From Nitrospirota bacterium (lineage in GTDB: Bacteria; Nitrospinota_A; UBA7883; JACRGQ01): a stretch of 64,000 bases of DNA. Numbering within the stretch: position 1 is the first letter of the stretch; each line of letters opens with the position of its first letter. Under the pieces are notes generated by a model. That model had not been told where the DNA came from. It saw only the letters and a list, made by a program, of their open reading frames with translations, and searched no databases. Shown here piece by piece: positions 33,583 through 42,114 of the stretch. The stretch lies in the NCBI GenBank assembly GCA_024275955.1, contig JAJRYD010000005.1, forward strand, positions 59,408 to 123,407. Direction: 5' to 3'. The position numbers were made by a program, and so were the translations under genes.

Positions 33583-34358
33583 TAGTGATGCTCCTTGGTA
33601 ACACGCGGATTATGTCCGGTATATTCATAAAGAAACAGTATTACCTTCCATGTCTCCTCCTCGGTTATCAGCTCGTGCCAGACAGGCATGGCAGATATCC
33701 ATGGAGTACCCTCTGACGGAAGACCGGGGCCTCCGGTCGCTATCCTCCAGAAAACGAAAGACTCGGTAAGCTGAGCTATCGTACCTATATTGACAAAGTT
33801 GGCGGGGACTGGGTTGAAACCTTCCCAAAAAGGCCCTTTGCCAAGCATCTTGTCGCCGTGACAGAAGTAGCAGTTCTTGTAATAAACAATACCGCCCTCT
33901 TCAGCACTCTTCGCTAACTGCTCTTTGTCTTCAACTCTAAACGGATTTTTAAGCTTTTGCAGGCTGAACCTTTTGCCAAAAGCTTTAATAGACGATGGAG
34001 GAGCCGGATGTATCGACCTAAGCTCGACAGGAGCGTCGAAAGTAGGCTTTACATACTGATATGTAATGTAAGCGCCAAGAGCGCCTACCAGAACAACAGT
34101 AACCAGCTTGAGCATCGCTTTAGCAGGGTTCGTGTAGAGGTCTACTATCGGCCCTACTAACGCATCGTATCCTTCATCGCTAAAAGTAGACATAAGAAGA
34201 ACACCAGTAACTATGAAGAAGACATACATCTTCATAACGCCTGTAGGGATAACCGGCCATGTACCTGGATGCAGAATCGACCCTACAAGGGGAACACCTA
34301 TCTTTAGTAGCAAATAGCAGACAAGGATAACCAGAAGGGGCTTGAGAAATGCTTTCAT
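33582..34358 (-). CDS. Membrane-anchored monohaem cytochrome c
   Basis: 258 residues from the ATG at 34358 (GGGGGGAGAATAAG directly upstream). Three N-terminal helices (~4-25, 35-53, 80-97), then a periplasmic cytochrome c domain with CYFCHGDKMLGKG and distal Met in SAMPVWHELI. Its haem domain resembles those of alternative complex III/bd-linked cytochromes. It lies between two diheme cytochrome genes in the bd-like operon and likely docks the relay to the membrane. Confidence 0.85.
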   Translation of the reverse strand: MKAFLKPLLVILVCYLLLKIGVPLVGSILHPGTWPVIPTGVMKMYVFFIVTGVLLMSTFSDEGYDALVGPIVDLYTNPAKAMLKLVTVVLVGALGAYITYQYVKPTFDAPVELRSIHPAPPSSIKAFGKRFSLQKLKNPFRVEDKEQLAKSAEEGGIVYYKNCYFCHGDKMLGKGPFWEGFNPVPANFVNIGTIAQLTESFVFWRIATGGPGLPSEGTPWISAMPVWHELITEEETWKVILFLYEYTGHNPRVTKEHH

Positions 34359-34359
34359 C

Positions 34360-35220
34360 TTATTCTCCCCCCTCTTTCTTTTCTTCCTTGCCAAGCAACG
34401 CGTCAACAATCATATTCATCTCCGTTACCGTCATTCTGTCTGCGTAATCATCAGGCATCGTATCCTCATCATAAGTATCCGGCTCTACTATCATTGCGTT
34501 CGGGTCCAATATAGCCTCGACAAGATACTGCTTTGCCGACATCCCTTTTTTCATGGTGGCGGCTCTTGTTACAAGAGGAGTAAGGTCCGGCCCTGTATCG
34601 CCGCCCTCTTCTATAAGCGGATGGGTATGGCACATACTACATTCAAATTTCATAAGAGCCTCCGTAGCGTTCTCGGCAGGCTTAACCTCTGCCACCTCTT
34701 CCTCTTCCACAGGAGCATCTCCAGATGGAAGCGCCACTGTTACATCTACACCGGCACTAGACTGAAGGTACGCTGTCACAGCGTCCATCTCGACATCCGA
34801 GAGAGCTATAGCGCCTTTGCTTACATCCGCCATAGGGCTTACGGTATCGTTGGTTCCCTTCTTACCGAACCCTGCGACAACAAAAGCGGAGGGATGTACC
34901 AATGATTCATGAAGATACTCTTCGCCGGTTGTAGCCTCACCCTTATACCTAGGATCTTTTAGTATCGCCTCTGCTTCCGCGCCTATAGAATCGAGCAAAG
35001 GCGCTCTTAAAAGAGCGTTATGGCAAAGGGTACATGTACCCTTGCCATGAAAAACCCTATCGCCAAGAGCAACGAACTGTTCCATGGTAATCTCGCCTGT
35101 AAGCCTCTCCTCTACAGGAGGGGCGGCGGGAATAATAAGCGGAATGCCGACCAGAGTGTAAGCGGCAAAGCCGACCCAGATAACCAGACAAAAGAAAACT
35201 ATTTTAATAATATTAAACAT
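34360..35220 (-). CDS. Membrane-anchored diheme cytochrome c
   Basis: 286 residues: one N-terminal helix (~7-30), first haem site CTLCHNALLRAPLLDSIG (~62), an acidic Pro/Glu-rich linker (~165-185), second haem site CSMCHTHPLIEEGG (~195), distal Met candidates TMPDDYADRM. The spacing to the CydA-like gene is six bases. Similar two-haem subunits accompany bd-like oxidases in nitrite oxidisers. Expected to deliver electrons directly to the oxidase. Confidence 0.85.
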   Translation of the reverse strand: MFNIIKIVFFCLVIWVGFAAYTLVGIPLIIPAAPPVEERLTGEITMEQFVALGDRVFHGKGTCTLCHNALLRAPLLDSIGAEAEAILKDPRYKGEATTGEEYLHESLVHPSAFVVAGFGKKGTNDTVSPMADVSKGAIALSDVEMDAVTAYLQSSAGVDVTVALPSGDAPVEEEEVAEVKPAENATEALMKFECSMCHTHPLIEEGGDTGPDLTPLVTRAATMKKGMSAKQYLVEAILDPNAMIVEPDTYDEDTMPDDYADRMTVTEMNMIVDALLGKEEKKEGGE

Positions 35221-35226
35221 ATCGCC

Positions 35227-37137
35227 TTACCCCGCCTCTACAGCCGAATCTGGCTGTGGTTGTTCTTTTTTCTTTTTAGAGGCCAACATAGGCATCCAGA
35301 ACATGAAGAGGATAAGCAAAAGGAAGATGGCGCATATAAGAGTAACCATCCCCGCGGCGTAAGGAAGCGTAGGCGTGAACGCTTCGGTAGAGTTATCCCT
35401 GAAAACGGTGTAGACATGCCAATGCTGGCGGATACCAGACCGGCAGTACCCCATAAGGCCCATAAGCCATGTAAAGGAACCAGCCAGCATAAAGAGAGAG
35501 TACTGCGAGCGAATCGGCATGTTGCCCCATTTCATCTCGGCTATATCTCTGGTTCCTCTGTTTCTCAGCATATCTATTATCATCGCGACAACACAGACTA
35601 TGAGAGTTGTAACAACCTGCGGGATTGAAAGACCTATACGAAGAGCCGCCGGTATGAAGTAACTCCAGATGCTAAGAGCAAGAATGTTTACAATGCCGGC
35701 AGTGTAAAGGCCAATCTGTATTGCCGTTCCGTTTTTAGCCCAGAACCCTGTTCCGACAACCTCTGTGTTACTACGGCTGAACATCTGGAAGCTAAGGAAT
35801 GTCGAAAGAATAAGTAAATTAACCGCGCCGTTTTTAGCCGCCATAACCCCAAGCGGCCCGAGAACCGAATGGTGCGTACCTCCTACCTGACTCATCTCCG
35901 TCGAGGTCATAACCAAAGTATGAGGAGTGAACCATACAAGGAAAGCGAAAATAATGACAAGGCCGAGCGGCTGTATCATGAACTTGTATCTATCCGCTCC
36001 GTTCGTCCTCCCCAAGCTACACCATATGTAGTAGTTAGCCGAAAGGAAGACCGCGCCGATAAGAACAGCCTGAATAATAAACAGCCACGCAAAAACACCG
36101 CCCATCAATGTTATGCCCATCTGCTGTGAGTAATCGTAAATCTCTTTAGTAAGCCAGTAACCGGCAAACGGCAGAGGAAGAAGACCGACAATAGCGATGA
36201 AAAACGACTGATAGCCCATCCAATCGTAATGAGCGCGGTCTTCAGGGGTGGTGGCAGAGATAAACTTAAATGCCGCGTATGCCGCGGTAAGCGAACCGCC
36301 GTACGCGATATTCGCTATAAACCTATGCAGGTTAAGTGGGTTCCACAACGGCCCGTTGACAGCCGCCCAGACATTTCCGAGAAACGCGCCATCGGCACCC
36401 AGCCCAGATGGAGCCATCATAAACGCCGCCCAAGAGTTGGAAAGCACCATAAGAGACATTCCAGAAATATTCAGCATAAGCCCGAGGAAAAGATGGAGCA
36501 TTTTTTTCTTGCCTCCATCGTTCATCGAGTCCCAGCCGTAGTAATAGGTATAAACGAAAAAACTCTCAACAAAGAAAAGGAGAGCGTATATAAGCATCGT
36601 CTTCCCAAAAACGCTGACCATATATTCCATAAAGTCTGGGTAGAAAACGGCAAGCATTATAGAGAGCAGACCGCCAAAACTAGCGGTAAGCGAAAAGCCG
36701 GTCATAGCTACTTTGATGAACTCATGCGCCATCCTGTCGTATCGGTTGTCTTTGGTTATAAAACCGACAATCTCGATGACCCATACAAAGATAGGTACAC
36801 CAAGAACGAAAGCGGCAAAGAACAGATGTAGCTGAGCCACTATCCAGACACTTATGCGAGCGTTCCACCCCTCAACAATAGGGTAATCGGAAGCCTCCAG
36901 CTTTGGAGGAGGAGCAGGAGCCCAAACGGAAGGACCTTCTTCAGCGGCCGCCTCGCCGTCGGCAGTAGCTTCGCCATCGGAATCTGCCGGTTGGGCATCC
37001 GAAGCAAAAACCGGCGACACCAAGCTATCCGCAAGGAAGGATGATTTGCCGGTAGAAATACCAGAAATAATAAAGAGCGAAATTAAGATTAAAACCGCCC
37101 TCGAAAACATTTTACCAAAAGAGTTCTTAATACTCAC
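35227..37137 (-). CDS. CydA-like (cytochrome bd-type) oxidase subunit I without CydB
   Basis: About 636 residues from a GTG at 37137 (GGGGTG six bases upstream) that gives a signal-anchor helix (AVLILISLFIISGIST). The frame continues upstream but overlaps a separate small gene. After an acidic Ala-rich linker come ~14 helices homologous to CydA: QLHLFFAAFVLG (His ~104, as CydA His19) and NLHRFIANIAYGG (His ~271). The quinol-oxidation GRQPW motif is not seen. Instead there is TPHTLVM and an HH pair (~422-423, GGTHHSVLGPLG). No cydB is present; the partners are four c-type cytochromes. It looks like a cytochrome-c-fed bd-like oxidase, as in Nitrospira, reducing O2 or perhaps NO. Confidence 0.8.
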   Translation of the reverse strand: MSIKNSFGKMFSRAVLILISLFIISGISTGKSSFLADSLVSPVFASDAQPADSDGEATADGEAAAEEGPSVWAPAPPPKLEASDYPIVEGWNARISVWIVAQLHLFFAAFVLGVPIFVWVIEIVGFITKDNRYDRMAHEFIKVAMTGFSLTASFGGLLSIMLAVFYPDFMEYMVSVFGKTMLIYALLFFVESFFVYTYYYGWDSMNDGGKKKMLHLFLGLMLNISGMSLMVLSNSWAAFMMAPSGLGADGAFLGNVWAAVNGPLWNPLNLHRFIANIAYGGSLTAAYAAFKFISATTPEDRAHYDWMGYQSFFIAIVGLLPLPFAGYWLTKEIYDYSQQMGITLMGGVFAWLFIIQAVLIGAVFLSANYYIWCSLGRTNGADRYKFMIQPLGLVIIFAFLVWFTPHTLVMTSTEMSQVGGTHHSVLGPLGVMAAKNGAVNLLILSTFLSFQMFSRSNTEVVGTGFWAKNGTAIQIGLYTAGIVNILALSIWSYFIPAALRIGLSIPQVVTTLIVCVVAMIIDMLRNRGTRDIAEMKWGNMPIRSQYSLFMLAGSFTWLMGLMGYCRSGIRQHWHVYTVFRDNSTEAFTPTLPYAAGMVTLICAIFLLLILFMFWMPMLASKKKKEQPQPDSAVEAG

Positions 37138-37195
37138 GCTACACCCCGCGCCTAAACACAAATGAAGTTTTATTGAATCTATTTGCATCATGAGT

Positions 37196-37312
37196 TCACT
37201 CGCCAACCGGAATAAGCACAAGCCCTTGGTAGGCTTGCAGATAGTTATCCAGAAAATAGAAAACAGCTGCAAAAACAAGAAACGAGACTACGACAGTTAC
37301 CAAATTATTCAA
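37196..37312 (-). CDS. 38-residue single-helix membrane peptide (CydX/CcoQ-like)
   Basis: TTG-started frame (MNNLVTVVVSFLVFAAVFYF … LIPVGE): one hydrophobic helix at residues ~4-21 followed by a short polar tail. GGGTGAG lies just upstream of the TTG and AGGGA a little further; the stop is 58 bases before the preferred start of the CydA-like gene. Small one-helix subunits (CydX, CcoQ, CydS) accompany terminal oxidases and stabilise their haems, so position and shape both fit. It is too short for ordinary gene calling. Homology to those families cannot be claimed from sequence. Confidence 0.5.
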   Translation of the reverse strand: MNNLVTVVVSFLVFAAVFYFLDNYLQAYQGLVLIPVGE

Positions 37313-37612
37313 AACTCACCCTATCCCTAACTAGTTTTGTTCATAAAACAGCCCATGAAGCATATCGCCCCCCCAAGGGCGAAAGCAAGCCTATGAACCC
37401 CCATTACTATTCAGAAGCGTAACAGCTACAAAAAACATGCCGTTTCCGTCTTCTCCTGAAAACCTTTTAAAGCCGACAGTATAATTGGAAAAATAACCGC
37501 TTACAACAGGTTAATCATCATTTATTTCGCCATTTTGTGAAAAACTAACAATCCTTAAAGATAGATAAAGCATAAAAGAATAAACGAAATATTTAAATAC
37601 CTTGTTACACTT

Positions 37613-37628
37613 TGCGAATTTAATGCCT
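37613..37628 (-). promoter_or_regulatory. Weak sigma-54-like promoter upstream of bd-like operon
   Basis: Minus-strand AGGCATTAAATTCGCA keeps GG-N10-GC and GGCAT but has TCGC for TTGC. It lies ~300 bases before the small membrane peptide. The rest of 37313-37777 is AT-rich and shows no other supported feature. Confidence 0.3.
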
Positions 37629-37777
37629 CAGAGAAAGGCTACCTTGTTTAAGAAGAAAACCAAAGGTAGGCTCTCAAGGTACAGCTGGCTCACCCCCGCC
37701 TAGAAAAACGATCTCCCCCACTCTAAAAGCAGGCCAAACAGCTAAAAAGAGACGATGAACGCAGATGAGGCTGGCAA

Positions 37778-38806
37778 TTAGATGTTCTTATAGCCAATCT
37801 TTCGTTCAAAACCTTCAAAAGCTTTGCCGTCTATCTCTATATACGGGTCTGGCCCGAAATAGTTGAGCCGCGGCCCTTTCTGAGCCGGTACCAGCATTAT
37901 GTCTCTGCCGGTGCTAAACCTTAAACGGTTCTCACAGATGGAACCCCAGAAGTAACCTTTCTTTGACGGATCTTTACGAGCCTCCGATATATCAACAGGT
38001 ATCCAGCCGTATCCGGCTATATAAAACTTGGCCCAGCAGTGATAACCGCCAGGCTTTAAATCCTGATTCTTTCCAGGCTCTAAAGGGTAGCCCATCTCGA
38101 ATTTTACAGGTATCCCGACAGAACGCATCATCGACCCAAAAAGGGAATGGAAATCGGTACAGTTACCGTAGCCTTCGCCCTTTCCATCTATAGAGAGGCA
38201 TACCCTGTTTACATCGCCATTTCCCCAGCCCGGTATCTCTTTGCTGTAGTTCATCTTGGCGAACACAAAATCGTAAATAGCTTTCGCCTTCTCAAGGTCG
38301 GTGGTTTTGCCTTTAGTCGCTTCTTTGGCAAACCTCTTTACCGTATCGTTAATAACCGCTTTAGACGAAGAGCCAAGATACCTTGTAAAAAGCCCTTCTC
38401 CCTTCGGCCTATCGCCAAGCTTGTAGCTGAACTTTCTCGTCTTTCTTTCCTGCCTAGAGACATCGTACTTGGCGGTAAAAACAAAGCCTTTACTAGAAGG
38501 GTGGCTAATGGTCAGATATAGCATCCCGTTTCCAAAGTCGGGATCATAGTTGAACTCAACAGGAACAGGACTGTCTATAGATATATTCGTTATTGTCTGT
38601 GCTTCGTTGTCTGTAGGAACAGGTATCCACATATTGAGACGCTTAGAGCCTGCCGGTACCGCCGGCACCGTCACCTGATATGAAAAAACAAAGTTTCTGG
38701 TCTTTCCATCACGCACCATCGGCTTCGATGATGCCTCTAAACTCAGAGCCGAAAATGATAACAGCCAACCTACCGCAACGGTTACCGCAATAAATCTCTT
38801 CGCCAT
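37778..38806 (-). CDS. Exported transglutaminase-like protein
   Basis: 342 residues from the ATG at 38806 (GAAAGGT upstream). Signal peptide (LLSFSALSLEA), an N-terminal beta domain (~25-135), then a transglutaminase-like core with the catalytic triad: Cys in GYGNCTDFHSLFGSMMR, His in GGYHCWAKFYI and Asp in WIPVDISEA. Members act as cysteine proteases or amide hydrolases/transferases in the periplasm. No operon partner; the nearest genes are an ArsR regulator and the bd-like operon. Substrate unknown. Confidence 0.85.
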   Translation of the reverse strand: MAKRFIAVTVAVGWLLSFSALSLEASSKPMVRDGKTRNFVFSYQVTVPAVPAGSKRLNMWIPVPTDNEAQTITNISIDSPVPVEFNYDPDFGNGMLYLTISHPSSKGFVFTAKYDVSRQERKTRKFSYKLGDRPKGEGLFTRYLGSSSKAVINDTVKRFAKEATKGKTTDLEKAKAIYDFVFAKMNYSKEIPGWGNGDVNRVCLSIDGKGEGYGNCTDFHSLFGSMMRSVGIPVKFEMGYPLEPGKNQDLKPGGYHCWAKFYIAGYGWIPVDISEARKDPSKKGYFWGSICENRLRFSTGRDIMLVPAQKGPRLNYFGPDPYIEIDGKAFEGFERKIGYKNI

Positions 38807-38977
38807 AACAAGACCTTTCAAAAAACACAAACAAGCCTTCAAAAATAGAGGCAGAAATAGAACCTAGATGCAGACTACACCCTTACAAACGTAAAGTCAA
38901 CAATTTCAATAAGTTATATCAAGTATTCAATTGATTAATTGATTAGCCTGCTTTAAGGGGTAGGCTTTGAGTTCGTC

Positions 38978-39643
38978 TTATTTCGATGATTCAACAGGCA
39001 GGCCGGCTTTCTTCCATTCAGGGAAGCCGTCTTGGAGTCTTTTTGCTTTAAAACCTTTTTCCCGTAATTCTGAAACCGCGTCAAAAGACATAAGGCAGTA
39101 TGCCCCCCTGCAATAGGCGATGATATCTTTATCGGAATCAAGGTTCTTCATGTAGCTATGTAGTTCTTTTAACGGAACATTGATAGCACCTGCTACATGA
39201 CCAGAAGAATACTCGTCAGGCGGTCTAACATCGAGAACCGTAACGATCCCCTCTTCCACTCTTTTAAGAAGGTCTTTTGCGCTTATCGGCTCAAAGCTAT
39301 CTTTCTGCTTCAGGTACATATTGATAAGCTGATCAACCTCCGCGAGATTCTTCTCGGCTATAACCCTTAAAAGCCCAAGAAGATCAATTACCGATTCGTC
39401 CGAAAGAGTGTAATAGACATGTTGCTTATCTTTCCGCGCCGATACAAGTCCGGCGTACCGGAGTTGCTGAAGATGTTGCGATGTATTCGCGACAGAAAGG
39501 CCGGAAACCTTTGCCAAAGCCTCCACCCCCTTTTCTCCCTGCGCGAGAAAGTCTATAAGCTCCAGCCTCTTGCCATTAGAAACCGCCTTGCCGATACGGG
39601 CCAACTGGTCAAAAAGCTGGCCTTTCACGCTACGTTCCTGCAT
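38978..39643 (-). CDS. ArsR-type HTH regulator fused to rhodanese
   Basis: 221 residues: ArsR winged helix (~10-95, recognition region VSGLSVANTSQHLQQLRYAGLVSARK) and a C-terminal rhodanese domain (~120-215) with active-site loop CRGAYC. The family is known as ArsR-rhodanese regulators and is thought to sense sulfur or metal/redox state through the rhodanese Cys. Here the loop holds two Cys (CRGAYC) that could form a disulfide. It is transcribed away from the two-component/corrinoid operon. Confidence 0.88.
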   Translation of the reverse strand: MQERSVKGQLFDQLARIGKAVSNGKRLELIDFLAQGEKGVEALAKVSGLSVANTSQHLQQLRYAGLVSARKDKQHVYYTLSDESVIDLLGLLRVIAEKNLAEVDQLINMYLKQKDSFEPISAKDLLKRVEEGIVTVLDVRPPDEYSSGHVAGAINVPLKELHSYMKNLDSDKDIIAYCRGAYCLMSFDAVSELREKGFKAKRLQDGFPEWKKAGLPVESSK

Positions 39644-39793
39644 AACTTAACTCTCTAACATTTAAGCAATAAAAATATCTACAAAAAGGCTGATACCAGC
39701 CTAAGGCTATCACAGTAAAACAAAAATTCTCCTCCAAAAGCGGTTTTTTATATAAAAAAAATGTAAAATCGACAATATTAATCAATAAGTTAC

Positions 39794-39822
39794 TTGACAA
39801 CGGCACTGCTTATGAAGATACT
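39794..39822 (+). promoter_or_regulatory. Sigma-70-type promoter of the regulator/corrinoid operon
   Basis: TTGACA (39794-39799), 17-base spacer, GATACT (39817-39822). It lies ~145 bp before the TTG start at 39969. No sigma-54 element is seen in this gap (39644-39968). Confidence 0.5.
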
Positions 39823-39968
39823 CCCTTAAACATTGCGTTAAACCGTAGCTTAAAACGGAAGCAAACTTGGACAAACCATAAAATTTAACAAAATGTTAAA
39901 TAAATATGCTATACAATGTTGAATAGTTAGATAAAAAGACTGTTTACACTAAAACGTAGGGAGAGAGC

Positions 39969-41414
39969 TTGACAGATAAGCCGGTTCTTATAGTAGATGA
40001 CGACAAGTCGATTTGCAAAACGCTAAAACTGCATTTCAAGCGCAAGGGGATTGATGTAATCATCACCAATTCCGGCATGGAGGGGCTAAGAGAGCTTGAT
40101 TCGCTTCCATCTGCCATCATTATACTCGATATCAGGCTTCCAGACGCAAACGGGCTGGAGCTTTTAAAGGAGATTCAAAAAAGGGGTGACGGTTACTTTA
40201 CCATTATCATCACCGCTTTCCCCGATATGGAATCGACCGTAAAAGCTGTCCAGAGCGGCGTGGGGGAATATATACACAAGCCTCTCGATATAGCTGAAAT
40301 AGATTCTGCCATCGAAAAAGCGAACAACTTTTTCGCGAACCTAAAGTACCAAGAGATGGACTTTGTTCCCATTCCAGAATATAAGCCATCAGAAGGAATC
40401 CGCTTCATCGGCAAAAGCCCGATAATGAAAGAACTGTTTAAAACTGTCGGAATGATCTCTATGAGTAAGGCGACAGTTCATATAACTGGCGAGAGCGGCA
40501 CCGGCAAGGAGCTGGTAGCAAGATCTATACACCAGCATGGGTCCAACCGCGACGCTCCGTTTATATCTGTCAACTGTTCTGCAATTGTGGAAACGCTTCT
40601 GGAATCGGAGCTGTTCGGCCATGTAAAAGGTGCCTTTACAGGTGCAAGTAGCAACAAAGAAGGAAAATTTTCGCTTGCCAAAAATGGAACCATCTTTCTC
40701 GACGAGGTAGGCGAAATGAACTTCAACCTTCAGGCAAAGCTTTTAAGAGTTCTCCAAGAGCGCGAGTTTGAAAGAGTCGGCGGAGAAGAAAAGTTAAAGG
40801 CCGAATGCAGGATGCTCTCCGCGACAAACAGAAACCTCGAACAGATGGTCAAGGAAGGAAGCTTTAGGGAAGATCTTTATTACAGGCTAAAAGTTATCAA
40901 CATACATCTGCCCCCTCTTAGAGACAGGAGGGAAGATATCCAATATCTCTTGCTCCATTTTATAGCAAAAACCAGCAAGGAAATTAATAGAAGCATACGT
41001 TTCATCTCGCAGGAAGCTATAGATTTTCTCGTTTCGCATTCATGGAAAGGAAACGTACGCGAAATAGAAAATATGGTAACGCATGTAGTCACCATGACCC
41101 AAGACGAAAGCCTGACAAAAGCAAACTTTGCTTCGATAATAAACAACAGCGAATCTGGAAGAATCGTCGAACACCTGCTGACAGCTGAAAGCCGAAACAA
41201 CCCGATGCCGGCGCCGAATGGGTACAACATGGAATCGCTCAATGAAATAGAAAAAAGACATGTGCGAAAAACACTGGAGCATACCAAATGGCACAAAGGG
41301 AAAGCTTGCAGAATTCTAGGAATAAGCCGTCCAAGACTTGATAGAAAAATAAAAAAGTATGGCATAAATCCTTCCCGCTCATACGCTACCGAAAATATGA
41401 CCAGCGAACAATAG
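39969..41414 (+). CDS. Sigma-54-dependent response regulator (NtrC family)
   Basis: 481 residues, TTG start with GGGAGAGAGC directly upstream. Receiver (~4-120: VDDDKS, phospho-Asp in ILDIRLPDANG, Lys in YIHKPL), complete AAA+ domain (Walker A GESGTGKE, intact GAFTGA in HVKGAFTGAS, Walker B IFLDEVGEM, RDDR-like FREDLYYRL) and a Fis-type HTH at the C terminus (KGKACRILGISRPRLDRKIKKYG). Able, unlike the regulator at 13814, to activate sigma-54 promoters. Its kinase is probably the last gene of the same operon (44982), with the corrinoid genes between. Confidence 0.92.
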   Translation: MTDKPVLIVDDDKSICKTLKLHFKRKGIDVIITNSGMEGLRELDSLPSAIIILDIRLPDANGLELLKEIQKRGDGYFTIIITAFPDMESTVKAVQSGVGEYIHKPLDIAEIDSAIEKANNFFANLKYQEMDFVPIPEYKPSEGIRFIGKSPIMKELFKTVGMISMSKATVHITGESGTGKELVARSIHQHGSNRDAPFISVNCSAIVETLLESELFGHVKGAFTGASSNKEGKFSLAKNGTIFLDEVGEMNFNLQAKLLRVLQEREFERVGGEEKLKAECRMLSATNRNLEQMVKEGSFREDLYYRLKVINIHLPPLRDRREDIQYLLLHFIAKTSKEINRSIRFISQEAIDFLVSHSWKGNVREIENMVTHVVTMTQDESLTKANFASIINNSESGRIVEHLLTAESRNNPMPAPNGYNMESLNEIEKRHVRKTLEHTKWHKGKACRILGISRPRLDRKIKKYGINPSRSYATENMTSEQ

Positions 41415-41441
41415 CTCAGGTCTTCTGCAGGAGAGTGTAAA

Positions 41442-42113
41442 ATGGAACCTTTGGATGAGCTTTCTATGCTGGTGCAAAAAGGAGAGAACAGTCTGGCTGT
41501 AGCTTGCGCCGATAAGCTGTTAAGAGGTTCATGCTCCGTGGAAGATATCGTCTCCGCTGTCTCGGATGGGCTTGCCGTCCTGCGGGACAAATGCACGGTA
41601 GAAAACTTTCAGCTTCTTGATGTTCTTCTTGCCACCAGAGCGATGGTAGAGGTGGTGGACGAATGTATATCAAAAAGCCTGAAAGATGAAATGGATAATC
41701 TCTCCAACGAACATGAAAAAACAGCCAAGGCAGAGCCTCAAAAAACATTGGTAATAGGAACGATACAAGGAGACGTGCACGACCTCGGAAAACACCTCGT
41801 TGCCACTCTTTGCCGCTTTAATAATATACGGGTTATCAACATGGGAAAAGATATCGCGGTGGAACAGTTTGTAAAGGCCGCCATAAAAGAAAAAGCCGAT
41901 TATGTGGGCGTCTCAAGCCTTATGACGGTATGCCTTCCAAAAATCAAACATATCAAAACATCACTAGAGCTAAAAGGTTACGGCGACATAAAGGTCGTAG
42001 GCGGCGGAGCGGCGATACAGCAAAGCACCATCGAAACGCTTAACATAGATTACCTAGCCTACGATGCTTTTGAAGGGCTAGATTACTTCAGCAACACAAA
42101 CAGAGCGCGTTAA
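41442..42113 (+). CDS. Methyltransferase cognate corrinoid (B12-binding) protein
   Basis: 223 residues: N-terminal four-helix cap (~1-90, B12-binding-2 type) and C-terminal Rossmann-like B12 domain with the His-on motif GDVHDLGKHL (DxHxxG), SSLMT and a GGG near 185 (VVGGGAAI). Carries a methyl group on cobalt, as MtaC/MtbC and O-demethylase corrinoid proteins do. AGGAGAG sits six bases before the ATG. The next gene, two bases downstream, encodes the partner methyltransferase fused to its activator. Confidence 0.9.
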   Translation: MEPLDELSMLVQKGENSLAVACADKLLRGSCSVEDIVSAVSDGLAVLRDKCTVENFQLLDVLLATRAMVEVVDECISKSLKDEMDNLSNEHEKTAKAEPQKTLVIGTIQGDVHDLGKHLVATLCRFNNIRVINMGKDIAVEQFVKAAIKEKADYVGVSSLMTVCLPKIKHIKTSLELKGYGDIKVVGGGAAIQQSTIETLNIDYLAYDAFEGLDYFSNTNRAR

Positions 42114-42114
42114 A

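Noticed and set aside
37138-37278. N-terminal extension of the CydA-like protein
   Set aside because: It lacks a ribosome site and overlaps a better-supported small gene; the GTG at 37137 opens a sensible signal helix.
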